Source of the DNA: Bryoerythrophyllum caledonicum
Lineage: Eukaryota > Streptophyta > Bryopsida > Pottiales > Pottiaceae
Direction: 5' to 3'
Length of the DNA stretch: 64,000 nt
Assembly (NCBI GenBank): GCA_963971425.1
Contig: OZ020517.1
Location: forward strand, 2,048,501-2,112,500
The notes under the pieces were generated by a model. It made no database searches. It was not told the DNA's origin and saw only the letters and a list, made by a program, of their open reading frames with translations. Position numbers and translations under genes: made by a program. Shown in pieces: positions 45,645 to 57,918 of the stretch. Each line of letters starts with the position of its first letter. Position 1 is the first letter of the stretch.

Positions 45645-46291
45645 CCCCTAAAGGCCCAATGTCCCCTTGAGGACATTTTGAGTTTGATAGGGTACCATGT
45701 TCTCAATTTTAAGCATGATTTTCTGAGATTTTTTTTTAATGAACGCACAACTTTTTATTAGCTTCCCGTAGACATGTTTTTTTTTGGTAGAAATCCAACT
45801 AATGGTTCAAAAGTTACAATTTTTTTTGTAAAATATACAAATTGTGCGGTGGTTTGGTGTGACGTATAACAAATACTGCAGCAATACTTTAATTAACTCT
45901 AAATTGGAATGTATTATTGATTCTTAGCACATAGTTGCATTGCAGGATTTTTAAGAACATCTTCTTCCCCTCTTCTACTTCTAAAATTTGATGTTAAATT
46001 AGAAAATCATGTATCGTACTGCAAAAAAATGCCCTAGAAGATGGTCGAAGTTTGTTGAAGCTGTTTAGTATGAACTCAAGAAGAGTTTATGTCTCACTTC
46101 AAAGGCTAATATCTTTCAATCTGTGATGTCAAACTAAACAAAACTTCTACGACATACACTTGTACAATCTTAGTACAAGATCCTATAGTTAGATATGTAA
46201 AAATTGGGTTTGTTTGCATTTTGTGTTGAATGCATTGAAACTAGCAATTTTTTGCAAATTTGCGTGCTAAAATGCCTTGGCCCTTTAGGGG
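45645..46291. mobile_element. TTAA element A, CCCCTAAAGG family (copy 2)
   Basis: TTAA (45641-45644), then CCCCTAAAGGCCCAATGTCC; right end GGCCCTTTAGGGG then TTGA. It is 647 bp, non-coding and collinear with 7800-8441. Confidence 0.65.
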
Positions 46292-46725
46292 TTGAATATG
46301 TCTTGAATCACAAGGTTGTCCATCACAAATTCAACATTGTTTAACCCCTAAAGGACCAAGTGTCCAAAAAGGACTTTTTGAAAGTTTGGTCAAGTTCCTA
46401 TGGTGTCAATTTCCAACATTCTTCTTTGAAGTTTTACTACAGAAAGACATTACCAAGATCTTAGTGGAAAAACAATTTTTTCCTAAATTGGACATTTGAT
46501 GAAAAAGTTATAGGGTTTTGAATTTCAAATGGGGAGGGCGGGCACCTCGGGCACCTCCAAAAACTTTTGATAGGACACTCTATTGAAAGTGAGATTTTCA
46601 GTACTCGCAAGTAATATTATTTCCCTTCATATTGTCAAAAAAAAGTTTTTGTCTTTAGTAAAAAATAGCACACCAACCCAAGTCAAACATTTTCACACAT
46701 TGTCACTCATTGTCGGGCAAGGTAC

Positions 46726-46994
46726 TGATAGGACGTTTTTTGTATTATCTATATGAAATTACGAAATAGTCATAGTGAAAACTCGGTCATAGGTATAGAC
46801 CACTAGCATACAAGGCATAGGAAATCAGTTACTATCAACTTTGTCAGTTAAGTGTAGACCAAAGAGAAGAGCAACCGTTTTTCTAGGAGCCAGAGAGGAT
46901 AAAAGCAGGGACGACCATGTAACTTTCAGGTTTTCATGATTAATATACGCGTATTCGATTTACATTCAAGAGCAATTTGTTTTGTCTCGTTTCA
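46726..46994 (+). repeat. 5' LTR of the Ty3/gypsy element
   Basis: 269 bp beginning TGATAGGACG and ending CTCGTTTCA, with two mismatches to the 3' LTR. Confidence 0.95.
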
Positions 46995-46996
46995 TC

Positions 46997-47014
46997 TGGT
47001 TCCGTTGCCGGGAC
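46997..47014 (+). other. Primer binding site, tRNA-Glu type
   Basis: TGGTTCCGTTGCCGGGAC, two bases after the LTR, is complementary to the 18-nt 3' end of plant cytosolic tRNA-Glu (…GTCCCGGCAACGGAACCA), recalled from memory. Confidence 0.75.
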
Positions 47015-48149
47015 CTCGGAGAATTTGTCGAAGGGTGAGAGCCGTTTATGTATCCAAGCGCAAGAGCACAGACAACTTCGTGATTGACAGCTTTTCGCAG
47101 ACAACCGAAAAATTACCCGAGCAGAAAAAACGCGGCGGAGTTCAACCACGCGATCACCTTGTTTCCGTAACTCTACACAGAGCGGGAAGTGAAGTAACTC
47201 TATCGCAGCTGCACTTGAAACCAGGCTCCTTCGGATACCTGGCAATCTCGGTGGGACCTCCCTGTCGAAATCTTCACAAGCAATCCGCAGGGAATACAAG
47301 CGTCCTCCAGAGATCCCTGGTGCGGTGATGATTATGCAACCTTTCTATTCCTGATTCGCACGAGTGGATTCTACAGTCAATACCCATAAGTTAAAATATC
47401 ACAACGGCTATCTGAAAATATGGTAGTTATAGTCTGTGCGATGAAAAACCAATAAACTGCATTCTTGTTAATAGTCCTCGTAAACTCATGCCAGGAGTGC
47501 GTCTGCGAGGCCTGAGATTTAGGTTACATATCAGAGCAAGTTTGATGAGAGTTACCTTCTATGAAGGACAGATACTCCTCCGTGAGAACCTTCCCCCAAC
47601 GCACCGTCACGAGAACTCATTGAAACCGATCCTTTCTGAAAAAGAAGAACTCTTGATATTGGAATCAGCGGAGCTAGCAGTCTTGAAAGCCCTGATAAGT
47701 AACTGTTTGGACTCTGATGAAAGAAGCGTTCTGCTAGAGGAATTCGGTAGGCACCACTTCAGCAGAGAACAAACGAAGAGCAAAGTTGTGATGCAGTCAC
47801 CGCTTACAACACTTCTCCTGTCCGTAATCCAGAAATAATACCATGGTAGAAAAACTTTGCCAAAGCCCTGTCAACGACCTTGAGCTATTCGATTTCATAA
47901 CTCACATCGGACGGCTGAAGAGAACTTGCAGGGAATTAAAACAGAACTCTCAAGGCAAGAAAGATTTGAGCACTTTGTTAGATTTCATGAGACATGAAAA
48001 ACGCACATGGACAATACTCCAAGAATTAAGTTACAATCGCTTGGTTTCCTATGCGATTGCTTGCCACTTCGGTATTATCAAGACCTTGTAAATTTTGCTG
48101 AAAAAGTGAACTTTGAAATGAAAAACGATGAGTTTTTGGAAACTCAATT

Positions 48150-48483
48150 TTGAGCAGGCGTTATATTAGAGAGTCCCGAAGGTACACGGGAAGTATATCA
48201 TCAATATCTCGGAAAGAACTTGACTTGTAACCAGTCGGAATATGCTGCATTGCTTATAGGCCTTGAGATCGCAGAAGAAAAGAACATACGTCGTCTGCTA
48301 ATTTACGGTGATTCGAAATTGGTATGCAATCAAGTTGCCGGAAATTGGGAGGTACGCGCTGAAAATCTAAGACCTTACTACGAAGCAGTGGAGAAGTTAA
48401 AAGAAAGTTTTGAATCAATCGAAATACACCACATCCCTAGAAGAATGAATCAGTACGCAGATGAAGCAGCAAGGATCGAGTAA
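48150..48483 (+). mobile_element. Extra RNase H-like segment of the Ty3/gypsy element, upstream of gag
   Basis: Coding-like sequence with ILESPEGTREVYHQYLG, SEYAALLIGLEIAEE, RRLLIYGDSKLVCNQVAGNW and IEIHHIPRRMNQYADEAARI. The YGDSKLV.NQV and N..AD.AA motifs are those of the archaeal-type RNase H found as a second RNase H in some plant Ty3/gypsy lineages (Tat/Ogre group). Here it lies between primer site and gag rather than near integrase. The element is a fossil. Confidence 0.65.
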
Positions 48484-49397
48484 GTATTCACGTATCTTAT
48501 AAAACGTCATCGAATCTTTGAACGCTGGAAAATCACGACGCAATCGAGATACTGGACCTCTGTGAAGTTTTCGTACTGTACCAGTTTTCGTCAACTGGAG
48601 CTCGAGCAATTTTCACTTGGCTACAGAGAAACCAGTCGTACGTGAACTCTTACTTGGAAACAACATCGTTGCATCCACGACTTGAAGAGCTGCAACTGAT
48701 AATTTTGATTTTGGAGCAAGATCGACGGATCGACAGATAATATCTGGATCCTCTTTAGCCTGTCTGGATCACCAAAACCTACAAATGTATTAGCACAGGA
48801 GGACGGCAGAGCTAAAACATATCATAACACAAGCTGTTGACGAGATAAGTGCGAAGTAGAAAGTTGCGTCGAAGACCAGGTTGACACCTTACTTGATGCG
48901 CTGATCATCTCAGCAGAAATTGGTTATGAGAGATATTCGAAGCTGCTCTAAATGAACTTGGTGTTGATGCATCAGTTGCTGTGCATGTTGGCGAGACCCA
49001 CTTTCTACCAAATGACCCAACGAATGACAAGCGAGGTGCCCTGGCTGCAGGTTTAGAATCGTGGCTTTGGAAAGTGGATGTCAAGTCTACACGACATGAA
49101 GCAGACTAAGCCGACTTAACCACCGTAGTCTTAAAGTCTTTGATAGCGTTTGAGATGGTGGTGGAGGTCCCAGCGTGATTTTCGGTCTCTGGTGTTCGGG
49201 CCTGCAGATCATACACCCAGTTTATACACAGGAACCGTCGCTTCAGTGAACATTCATATATTGCTAAGATAATGGAACTTTATGGATGTTAAACAGAGAT
49301 TTACGGACGTGTAGCAGAATTTTATAGACGAGTGGAAATTACACATATTTCGTATCATGCAGCACAATCAAGTAAGTCTTGATAAAAATAAATACGT

Positions 49398-51650
49398 ATG
49401 CATAGCAGGTATAATCTAGAAAGAGAGGAGTCCTTGACCACACATTTCGAAGCAACGTTGTGGACACAATTTTTGCATCGACGTGAGCAAGAGTCTCGTC
49501 AAGACTATCAAAAGTTAAAAGAACAACGAACAAATCGTATCATCATGGTTTCTATACCAGTCTTCACGGGAAAAGAGAAAGAGGATCCAGAGCGTTTCTT
49601 GAAACAATTTCAGAGAGCTTGCATGGCGAATGGGGATCGAAGCGAACAAAGCTGGTTAGAGTTGCTACCCATTCACTTCGACGATACATCATCATTCTGG
49701 TATGAACGGCAAACTCAACAAACCCGGTCAACATGGGACATACTCACGACGGCGCTTATTTCAGAATTTCAAGAGAAAGAGAGCTACCAAACGCTCCTAG
49801 GCACTCTCAGCCTCATGCGGCAGCGTGAAGAGGAGACAGTACGTCAATTCAGTGAAAGAGTGAGAGAAATTCAATCCCGAATACAACGAAGCTTGAGAGC
49901 AACCAGTGTTACGCATGATGGAGTAAAAGTGGGTGATGAGGACCGTACTTCAGCAACCATCTCCAGCATCGATGTTTTAGCATTAAGAAGTTTTATTGGT
50001 GGTTCGAAACCCACAATACAAGAAATAGTTGCCTGGAAGGAGCCTAGCACTTTTGAAACGGCCCTTGTGCTTGCGCAGAAGAAAGAAGCGAATCTAATCA
50101 GCATTGCGCAACCACAAATACTCACAGCAGCTGTTACACCTGTCGTGACCCGGTTGGTACAGACAACTCCTGTTATAACTGAAGCTATCAACGACTTATC
50201 CGCCAAGAACAATGACATTTCTCAGCTTGTTTCAGAAATGAGAGATTTAAACTTATTCATGATACAAGGTCAGAGTTCGTTGCGCTCTAAATGCCCAGTT
50301 GCGGACAATAGACCAAACATCAACAAGAACGTCCAATTTGTTACATGCCATAAGTACCGAAGGAAAGGTCATTATCGGTCGGATTGCCCCGACTTGGATA
50401 AAACCCCAGCCGTTTCTACAGCTAAGTTGGCTGAGGTAAATCTGCTACAAGTAATGCCCTCGTCACGAGTTCAAGAATTGGATCCTGAAGTAATGATGGC
50501 TAAAAGAAGCCGGCCACACAAAGAACCTGAGGAGCATACGAAACATATGCATATGAAACATAGAGACAAGCGTTTCCGAGCTGACAAACGAGAATCTACC
50601 AAGAGACCACGGCGCAAAATCGGCATTGATGGCTTATTGCTTAGTAGAGGTCAATCAGAATACTCAATAATCCAAGACTTAAGTAAACGAACGGCAAATA
50701 TTACTGTTGGTCAATTGGTAGCGCGATGTCCCTCATTACGGCGCGAATTACGGGAAGGCATTAGTACGAGAAGACGCAAACAAATTGCAGAGGTCAACGT
50801 GGCTGAGAAAGCAAGCGGGGATTTAAGGTCGCCGCAGGTGGAAGCAATGGTTAACGGATGCGAAGTTAGTGGTTGTCTAATAGACGGTGGCGCGGCAATT
50901 AATGTGATATCAAGTTGGTTCATGAATGCAGCCGGACTTGAGCCAAACAAACTATCATCGATACGACTAAAGGTTGTCGATCAAAGATGCGTCCGTTCTT
51001 TGGGGCAGATAAGCCAAATCCCAATGACTGTAAACGGAGTTACTGTGAAACTTGATTTCCATGTACTTGATATTTCATCAGGAAAGGGTGGATACCCCAT
51101 GATCTTGGGCAGAGCGTGGCTCAGACAAGTCTGCGCGGTTAATTATTGGGATAAAGGCAAGATGAAGATTGGTACTTCACACAATCGCGTCAGTATACGT
51201 GTAATACCGGATGCATGTGCAAGTTCGTTGGAAACTAGCTCATCGGAAGATTGTTCAAGTTCTGAGGGACAGGAAGACTCGTCATGGAAGTCCGAACCTG
51301 ACGATAATTCAAGCGTCGAGAGTGACATTTCAGAAGCTGAGCTATACGCTTTAGATGTCCTTCCACAAGTTGTCAGCGATTCAATGCAGTTCATTGACGA
51401 CCAAGATGTTGAACAAACTGGGCAAAATGAATTATTGAATAAAGTCAAATTTGGGCCAACATTAACGATTCAAGAAAGAACAGATTTAGAAGGATTGGTA
51501 TTAGAATATTCTGACATTTTTGTAACCAGACATTGCGATTTACCTGCAATTACTGTGGATGAGCATCAAATCGAATTAACCGAAGCTGCTCGACCAGTAA
51601 GATCGAAACAAAAGCGCATGGCTCCTGAAAAGATGAGTGTATTAAGAGCA
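49398..51650 (+). mobile_element. gag and protease region of the Ty3/gypsy element
   Basis: The gag core is visible at about 49550-49900 (FTGKEKEDPERFLKQFQRAC, FSERVREIQ). A zinc-knuckle-like segment (CHKYRRKGHYRSDC) lies near 50346, and the retropepsin active-site region (GCLIDGGAAINVIS) near 50873. Part of a fossil element. Confidence 0.8.
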
Positions 51651-52779
51651 GTTGGATCGTTTACTGGAAGGAGGTTTTATCACAGAAGTAAAAAACACCG
51701 AGTGGGTCTCGCCAGTTGTAATCGTGCCCAAGAAAGGAGGGAAGTGGCGAGTGTGCGTAAATTACAAAGCATTAAATAAGTTTACAAAGAAGGATCGGCA
51801 GCCATTACCTCATATTGATGAACTTTTAGACGAGGTAGCGGGGCATGAAATGTTTACTTTTTGTGATGGCTACGCCGGATATCATCAAGTGAAGGTGCAC
51901 AAAGATAGCATCTTATATACTACCTTCACTACTCCGTGGGAATCATATGCTTATTTAAGAATGCCTTTCGGTTTGTGTAATGCCGGAGGCACTTTTCAAA
52001 GAGTGCAGCTAAAAATTTTTGGTCCTTACATCAGTCAATTCATCCACGTTTATCTTGACGATTTTGCTGTATATGGCAACCGAATCAAACACGTGCAACA
52101 GGTCAGAGCTGCCTTTCAAAAATTGCGTGAACACGGATGTTCTTTGTCTCCTGAAAAATGCAGAGTCGGTTTTGAAGAAGGTCCGCTTCTCGGGCATATA
52201 GTGTTTGCTGGGGGCATACGAGTGGATCCAGATAAAGTGAAACGAATAAAAGAGATGACTCAACCCATCTCACGCAAACAAGTCGCAAAATTGTGGGGAG
52301 CCACGATTTATCACAATCGATTTATACCAAATTTGGCAGGTATTGGGCGCCCCATAAGCGCACTAATCAGCAAAGCTTCTCCCTTCATATGGGGCGACCA
52401 GTGTGAGCAAGCATTCTCATATATTAAAGAAAGATTGGCGAGCGATCCAATAGTCAAAAATCCCATATGGGACAAAGAATTCATTGTAAGTCCATCCGCC
52501 ACTGAACATGCAGTCGCGGCAGTACTACTTCAAAATGACGAGGCTGGAAGGGCACACCCTATTTATTACGCAAGCAGGCTATTGACCTTATGTGAGCAAA
52601 AGTATGCTCCTCTCGAAAAGCTAGGACTAGCTTTGTTATTCGCGTGTACAAAATTCAAGCATTATTTGCTCTCGAGCAGCCAATCAATCTTAGTACAAAG
52701 TGACGTGGAAGGTTTGAAGCAGTTGTTACAACAAAAAGATCCTGAAGGAAGAAGTGCACGATTAATGGCCGCTTTGTAG
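51650..52779 (+). mobile_element. Reverse transcriptase and RNase H region of the Ty3/gypsy element
   Basis: RT motifs WVSPVVIVPKKGGKWRVCV, MPFGLCNAGGTFQRV and HVYLDDFAVYG (near 52046) are followed by the connection and RNase H part (VAAVLLQNDEAGRAHPIYYA, near 52510). Typical Ty3/gypsy spacing. Part of a fossil element. Confidence 0.9.
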
Positions 52780-52794
52780 AACTACGACCTGGAG

Positions 52795-53392
52795 GTGAAA
52801 ACTGTCAAAGGTACGCGGACTTCTCACACAGGGCTACTCCTCGAACTGGGGAATCCACCACAAGAAGACCTTGGAGCTTTGTCGGATGATGTCGAGTGTT
52901 TTGTTTTGGCCACAGAGGCCGAACCGGACATTTTTGGTTATGAAGGAATAAAGTTGTACCTTAAAACATTGAGTTTCCCCGAAGGCTCTGAATCAAGACA
53001 AAGACAAAAAATTCGAAGGCAGAGTCAGACATATTCACTCGTTGGGGAGGACCTCTGTAAGAAAGGCAAGGACGGTGTCTTAAGGCGAGCTGTGACAGTC
53101 GAAGAATCGAGAGATGTACTTAAACAATGTCATGAGGGTTTATGCGGAGGACACTTCTCTACCGAGACAACTGTAAGGAAGATACTACAAGGTGGTTTTT
53201 TCTGGCCTACTATTTTTCATGATAGTAATGAATATTGTCGCAGCTGTTATCAGTGCCAAGCTTACGGCAAAAGAATCATACCCTACACGGAATTGCAACC
53301 AATATATCCAACTAGAGTTTTTGAGAAATGGGGAGTGGATTTCGTCGGACCCCTACCTATGACGGCCAAACGAAATGAATATTTGATTGTGG
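52795..53392 (+). mobile_element. Integrase N-terminal region of the Ty3/gypsy element
   Basis: The zinc-binding HHCC part (HEGLCGGHFSTETTVRKI, CRSCYQCQAYGKR) lies near 53130-53270 and the start of the catalytic core (WGVDFVGPLPM) near 53330. The solo LTR follows. The rest of the core and the C-terminal region are at 55537-56350. Confidence 0.85.
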
Positions 53393-55536
53393 TGTGAGCC
53401 GCAAAAACGGCTCACGGTGATGAATGGACCTCACATCGGGTCCATTAAGGCTAATGAGTGGTGAAAATGGGTTATCCCATTGGTTAGCTCGTGGTCTTTT
53501 GATCAAAATGGCTAAATAGCCTTCCATGCGCTAATTTCTTAACTAGGACCCACTTATTGGCAATCCTGGAATTTAGGTAGTTAGCAAAAAATAAATAAAT
53601 AGAAAGGAAAAAATGAAGACAAGACAAAAAAGACAAAACAAAAAAAACAATAGAAAAGATTAAAATTAATAGTGGTGGAGAAGAATTTACCTCCTACCAA
53701 GTTGTAGACCGTAATTGGTCACGATGAAGAAATCACGAAACCAAAAAAAAAAAAAAAGGAAGAAGAAGAGAGATGATGGTGAGGGGAAGAAAAAAAGAGG
53801 AGGCTTAAAAGCCCTTTTAAAAATAGTGGAAAAGGTCCAAAAGGCTTGGACAAACCCCCATCACTCGCTAAGTAAAATTAGGAATTACCCCAAGCAAGGG
53901 GAATTCAATCTAGGTAGATTAAATTAGAGTTAGCATCCTTGGAAATTAGCCAATAGCTCACTTATTGAGATCATGCGCACCCATGTGGCATGGAGTTAAT
54001 GTTTAGATTTAGATATTCCTTGGTTAGTGGGACACCCACTCTTGTTAAATGCAAGGGTGGCACGGAATTAGTAGTCATAGGGTTAGTAGGGTTTGTAAGA
54101 GGGAAGCCATTTATGGAAGAAGGCCAAAGGCGGCAGGGAACTTCTTTGGGAACTCAAGGAGAGCAAGGGTTGGGAGGTTACCCCCTGGAGAGGTCTCATT
54201 CGGGTGTGTGCAAGAGTGTGGGAGAGACTGAATTGTGGGAGAGACTGAATTGCGGGAGAGACTGATTTGTGTTGGGGGAGAGCTGGAAGCCCCAACCTCG
54301 AACTAGTTCACGAGCTGGAGCAAGATCACACGACGAACAAGAGGAGGAAGATCACACGACGAACAAGAGGAAGAAGATCGCACGAGCTGGAGCAAGATCA
54401 CACGACGAACAAGAGGAGGAAGATCACACGACGAACAAGAGGAAGAAGATCGCACGAGCTGGAGCAAGATCACACGACGAACAAGAGGAAGAAGATCGCA
54501 CGAGCTGGAGCAAGATCACACGACGAACGAGAGGAGGAAGAGTACACGAGCTGGAGCAAGATCACGAGACGAACAAGAGGAAGAAGATCGCACGAGCTGG
54601 AGCAAGATCACACGACGAACAAGAGGAGGAAGAGCACATGAGCTGGAGCAAGATCAGACGACGAACGAGAGGAGGAAGACCACACGAGCTGGAGTGAGCA
54701 GTTCGAAGGCTAAGGATGGAGGGTGAACCGAATTAAATCAGGGAGCCCTTTCCTCCCTCGGACCTCTTAAATTCCTTGTGTAGGACGTGAAACCTAATTT
54801 TTTAAATACAAAAAAACACGCGGAAGCGCTGCCAATTTTTTGGTAGAATTAGGGTTTGCTATATATTCAACTAAACAATCGATTAAAACGCCATTAGCAA
54901 GTGAACGCAGCTGGAGGCTCATTCTTAGTAAGGCTGGAGTGGATTCTTGTGCGAATGGATGTGGTATATGCGTAGGAATGTGGTGCACGAACTTGAATAA
55001 AATCACATGTTGAAGGTGCACTGCTGGTCGCTGGCTGTGAGGTCCAGGGTCGAGTCAATTGACCAATTGAATGCTGCCATCATGTTAAGCACAAAAAACT
55101 AATAAGAATAAAAAAAACAAACATAAGAATCGGAGTTAGAGTCAAGGAGATAATTAGGATTATAAGTTTGTAGAAAATAGGGAAGCCTGTCTGCTGCCAA
55201 CTGGTTCCAGGGTCACACCTAAGCCTGAAACTGATCACTAAGGGTCTAATCAAGTTTGGGATGCTGAATTGAACCCATAAGAGTTGAAAACGTTGCATTC
55301 GGGGCCCTAGAGCAAAAGTTACGCTTGTTCAAAGGTGGGCTCAATTAAGAGGCTGGATTAAGTCACCACCTCACTAATCAACCACAAGGAACCTAAGTGA
55401 ACATGAGATGTGTCACCATGCTTGTATGAGTCGTGTATGAATGGGCTAAGGATTGGTTACACAAGGAACTAGGCCCCGTATTAGGATCTTGTGTTCAAGA
55501 TAAGCCACCCTATAGGGGCGGTTTATTTGGCTCACA
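53393..55536. mobile_element. Solo LTR inserted in the integrase region
   Basis: 2144 bp, beginning TGTGAGCC and ending GGCTCACA, flanked by the 5-bp direct duplication TGTGG (53388-53392, 55537-55541). TG...CA ends, inverted tips, a 5-bp duplication and no internal domains or repeated ends indicate a solo LTR of an unrelated retrotransposon. It is younger than its host element. Contains the GA-rich array below. Family unknown. Confidence 0.75.
54309..54690 (+). repeat. GA-rich tandem repeat array inside the solo LTR
   Basis: Two alternating motifs, AGCTGGAGCAAGATCACACG and ACGAACAAGAGGAGGAAGAT, repeat about seven times with variable composition. The array stays open in two forward frames, a consequence of its composition rather than evidence of a gene. 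Confidence 0.85.
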
Positions 55537-56350
55537 TGTGGCCACGGATTATCTTTCAAAATGGGCAGAAGCAGCACCTGTAAAGAGATGCAACCAGAAA
55601 ACGGTAGCTGATTTCATGTACAATCAAGTTATTTGCCGATATGGTTGTCCGTTGGAAATAGTCACGGACCGTGGGACTCATTTCGTCAACGAGTTACTCT
55701 CGACGCTCATGTAAAAGTTGTCGGTCAAGCATCGACGCGCCAGCCCTTACTATCCTCAGGCAAACGGTCTTGTGGAGAAGACGAATGGGATTCTGACTGG
55801 GATCATCGGAAAAGTCGTTTTGGAAAAGAGGCGGGAGTGGGATCTGCACGTGAACGAAGGCTTGTGGGCCTATCGAACTGCTCACAAGAGCGCTACAGGA
55901 TATACGCCATTCTAGTTGGCATATGGTTTAGAAGCCACAATACCTATCGAGCTGGAATTAGTTTCACTACGTACAGCAGCCAAGCATGGGATGGACGATG
56001 CAGGGTCGCTAAAGGCCCGCGTTCTTATGCTAGAGAAATTAGACGAGTCACGACGACAAGCTTTATTTCATTGTGAAACATTACAAAATCGAAGGAAAGC
56101 GAAGCACGATGCGGCCAAGAAAACGGTAATGTTCAACCGTGGCGACTTGATTTTGATGATCGATAATTGGTTAATCAAGCAACATGGGCAAAAATTCAAG
56201 CCCCGGTGGTTAGGGCCTTATGTAATTCATAATCGCTACTCCAACGGTTCTTACCAATTAAGCACACCAAGTGGTGAAGTTATGCCAAAGTTATACAACG
56301 GTTCAAAATTAAAACTATATAAGCACAGAGAAGATCATAGACAGCCTTGA
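55537..56350 (+). mobile_element. Integrase core and C-terminal region of the Ty3/gypsy element
   Basis: DYLSKWAEAAPVK and CPLEIVTDRGTHFVNELL (near 55640) belong to the DDE core; the SPYYPQANGLVEKTNGIL-type segment is near 55750. The C-terminal part (FNRGDLILMIDN, KFKPRWLGPYVIHNRYSNGS) ends at 56350. No chromodomain is evident. Part of a fossil element. Confidence 0.85.
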
Positions 56351-56370
56351 TTCACCAAATCAGGTTCTCA

Positions 56371-56385
56371 AGATTGGGAAGGAGA
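56371..56385 (+). other. Polypurine tract
   Basis: AGATTGGGAAGGAGA directly before the 3' LTR, the usual plus-strand priming site. Confidence 0.75.
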
Positions 56386-56654
56386 TGATAGGACGTTTTT
56401 TGTATTATCTATATGAAATTACGAAATAGTCATAGTGAAAACTTGGTCATAGGTATAGACCACTAGCATACAAGGCATAGGAAATCAGTTACTATCAACT
56501 TTGACAGTTAAGTGTAGACCAAAGAGAAGAGCAACCGTTTTTCTAGGAGCCAGAGAGGATAAAAGCAGGGACGACCATGTAACTTTCAGGTTTTCATGAT
56601 TAATATACGCGTATTCGATTTACATTCAAGAGCAATTTGTTTTGTCTCGTTTCA
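56386..56654 (+). repeat. 3' LTR of the Ty3/gypsy element
   Basis: 269 bp, same ends as the 5' LTR, followed by GTAC. Confidence 0.95.
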
Positions 56655-57243
56655 GTACCAAAAAAACTTCTTCTTTTCCACATAAAACCTAGGTATCTTT
56701 ATATTTTTCACTTTTTATTTTTTCCACAACAATATGTAATGTAAACCTTCTTATTAACCATTCGGATTATCAATCAAAACCATATTAAATTCAAAAAAAA
56801 ATAAAGTGTGAATTAACAAATTTCGAGCCTCCACTCCTTGCACACTTGTTTTGAACATGCAACACCCCGTCTCTACCTCTAAAAATTGGTGTGTAAGGAG
56901 CTAACATCATGCTTAACAAAATGTAATGGATTTAGACCTTGTGTAGTGAAATTTTTTGACACCAAGTGAAGTCAAAGTCTGCTGATCCACTAAACGCAGG
57001 GAAGAAAATGAACCATTTTCTTGACTTCAAACACTATAATCTTTCAATCCGTGCGGTCAAAGTTTGTGAAACTTCGTACATGTATTACTTAATAAGCGTT
57101 TATTGAGATCCTACGGTCAGAACTAAAAATTAAAGTTTTTGTTTCCTTCTTTGTTCATTGCACTAGAATCCAACAATTTTGAAGTGTTTTTGGTGTAAAA
57201 CTGTCTTGGTACCTTAGGGGTTAACTTAAGTGCATATAGGAAG

Positions 57244-57865
57244 TTCCTATTTCTATTTTTAAAGGTTGAAAATGATTTTTCATTTTTAAGCAAAAAAATT
57301 TAGGAATCTATAGTACCTTTAAATCATTCAAACCAAATAAATTTTGTAAAAAAATTGTTTATTTTCGATGTCAGTAGTATTCTTTCTTATTGTATTCTAT
57401 CACTACACCGTTCACTGAATATAGTGTGGAGGTATAGGTAATGTGGATGAAAATTGAGGTGGACCACATCAATTTTGGTTATTATATAATATTAATATGT
57501 TATTATTATATATGTTATTATGTAATTATGTAAATATTATGTTATTATAATATTATTATGTTATGATCTTATGCTAATATTATATTATAATATTATGTTA
57601 ATAATCTTATGTTATAAAATAATATTATTATGTTCTATTATATTATAATATTATTATTATATTATGTTATATTATTTTATTATGTCATTATATTATTATG
57701 ATACTAGAGTGTTACCTGTGTCCTCCGGACACAACATTTTTTTGTGTTGAGTCCCCACCTCCCCAACCCCTAGCCCTTTCCCTCCAATCCATCGTCCCCC
57801 CGTCTTTGTCCCCTTTTCCCCATCCCCCATCCCCCGTCCGCATCCGCCTCCGCGTCCCCAGACAG
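57244..57865. other. AT microsatellite-like stretch and pyrimidine-rich tract
   Basis: 57477-57705 is almost only A and T (degenerate TTA repeats). 57740-57860 is pyrimidine-rich with many CCCC runs. HET cassette 3 begins directly after, at about 57866. No gene is seen. Confidence 0.6.
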
Positions 57866-57918
57866 TCGCTCTACTTGGCCAAGTGTGAAGCGGCCCTCAA
57901 GGAAGGTCGGGGCCTTAA

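Larger units (their letters stand above)
46726..56654 (+). mobile_element. Ty3/gypsy LTR retrotransposon, young fossil
   Basis: A 9.9-kb element with 269-bp direct LTRs (TG...CA) and a 4-bp target duplication GTAC (46722-46725, 56655-56658). Order: 5' LTR, tRNA-Glu primer site, a long leader with an extra RNase H-like segment, gag-protease region, reverse transcriptase-RNase H, integrase, polypurine tract, 3' LTR. The RT-RH-integrase order defines Ty3/gypsy. The two LTRs differ at 2 of 269 positions, which at usual plant rates means well under one million years. It is broken: about four breaks in the coding body plus a 2.1-kb solo LTR inserted in the integrase region. Confidence 0.92.
46345..57220. 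mobile_element. TTAA element B, host of the Ty3/gypsy insertion
   Basis: TTAA (46341-46344), then CCCCTAAAGGACCAAGTGTC; right end TACCTTAGGGG, then TTAA (57221-57224). Without the retrotransposon it is about 940 bp and non-coding. The homologous place at 8491-8494 has one TTAA and no element, which proves the borders and the TTAA duplication. The family matches piggyBac-type MITEs. Confidence 0.75.
44920..57243. repeat. Composite repeat, copy 2, interrupted by nested insertions
   Basis: 44920-46344 matches 7098-8494. The remaining part, CTTAAGTGCATATAGGAA, resumes at 57225 after TTAA element B and its contents. The T/A-rich 13-mer TATTTTTAAAGGT occurs at both outer borders (44922 and 57252). 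Confidence 0.85.

Noticed and set aside
54267-54697. Two long overlapping frames (124 and 142 codons) as coding
   Set aside because: They come from a GA-rich tandem array inside a solo LTR; both frames are open because of composition.
57477-57705. Origin or matrix-attachment site
   Set aside because: Pure AT richness alone does not support a functional call.
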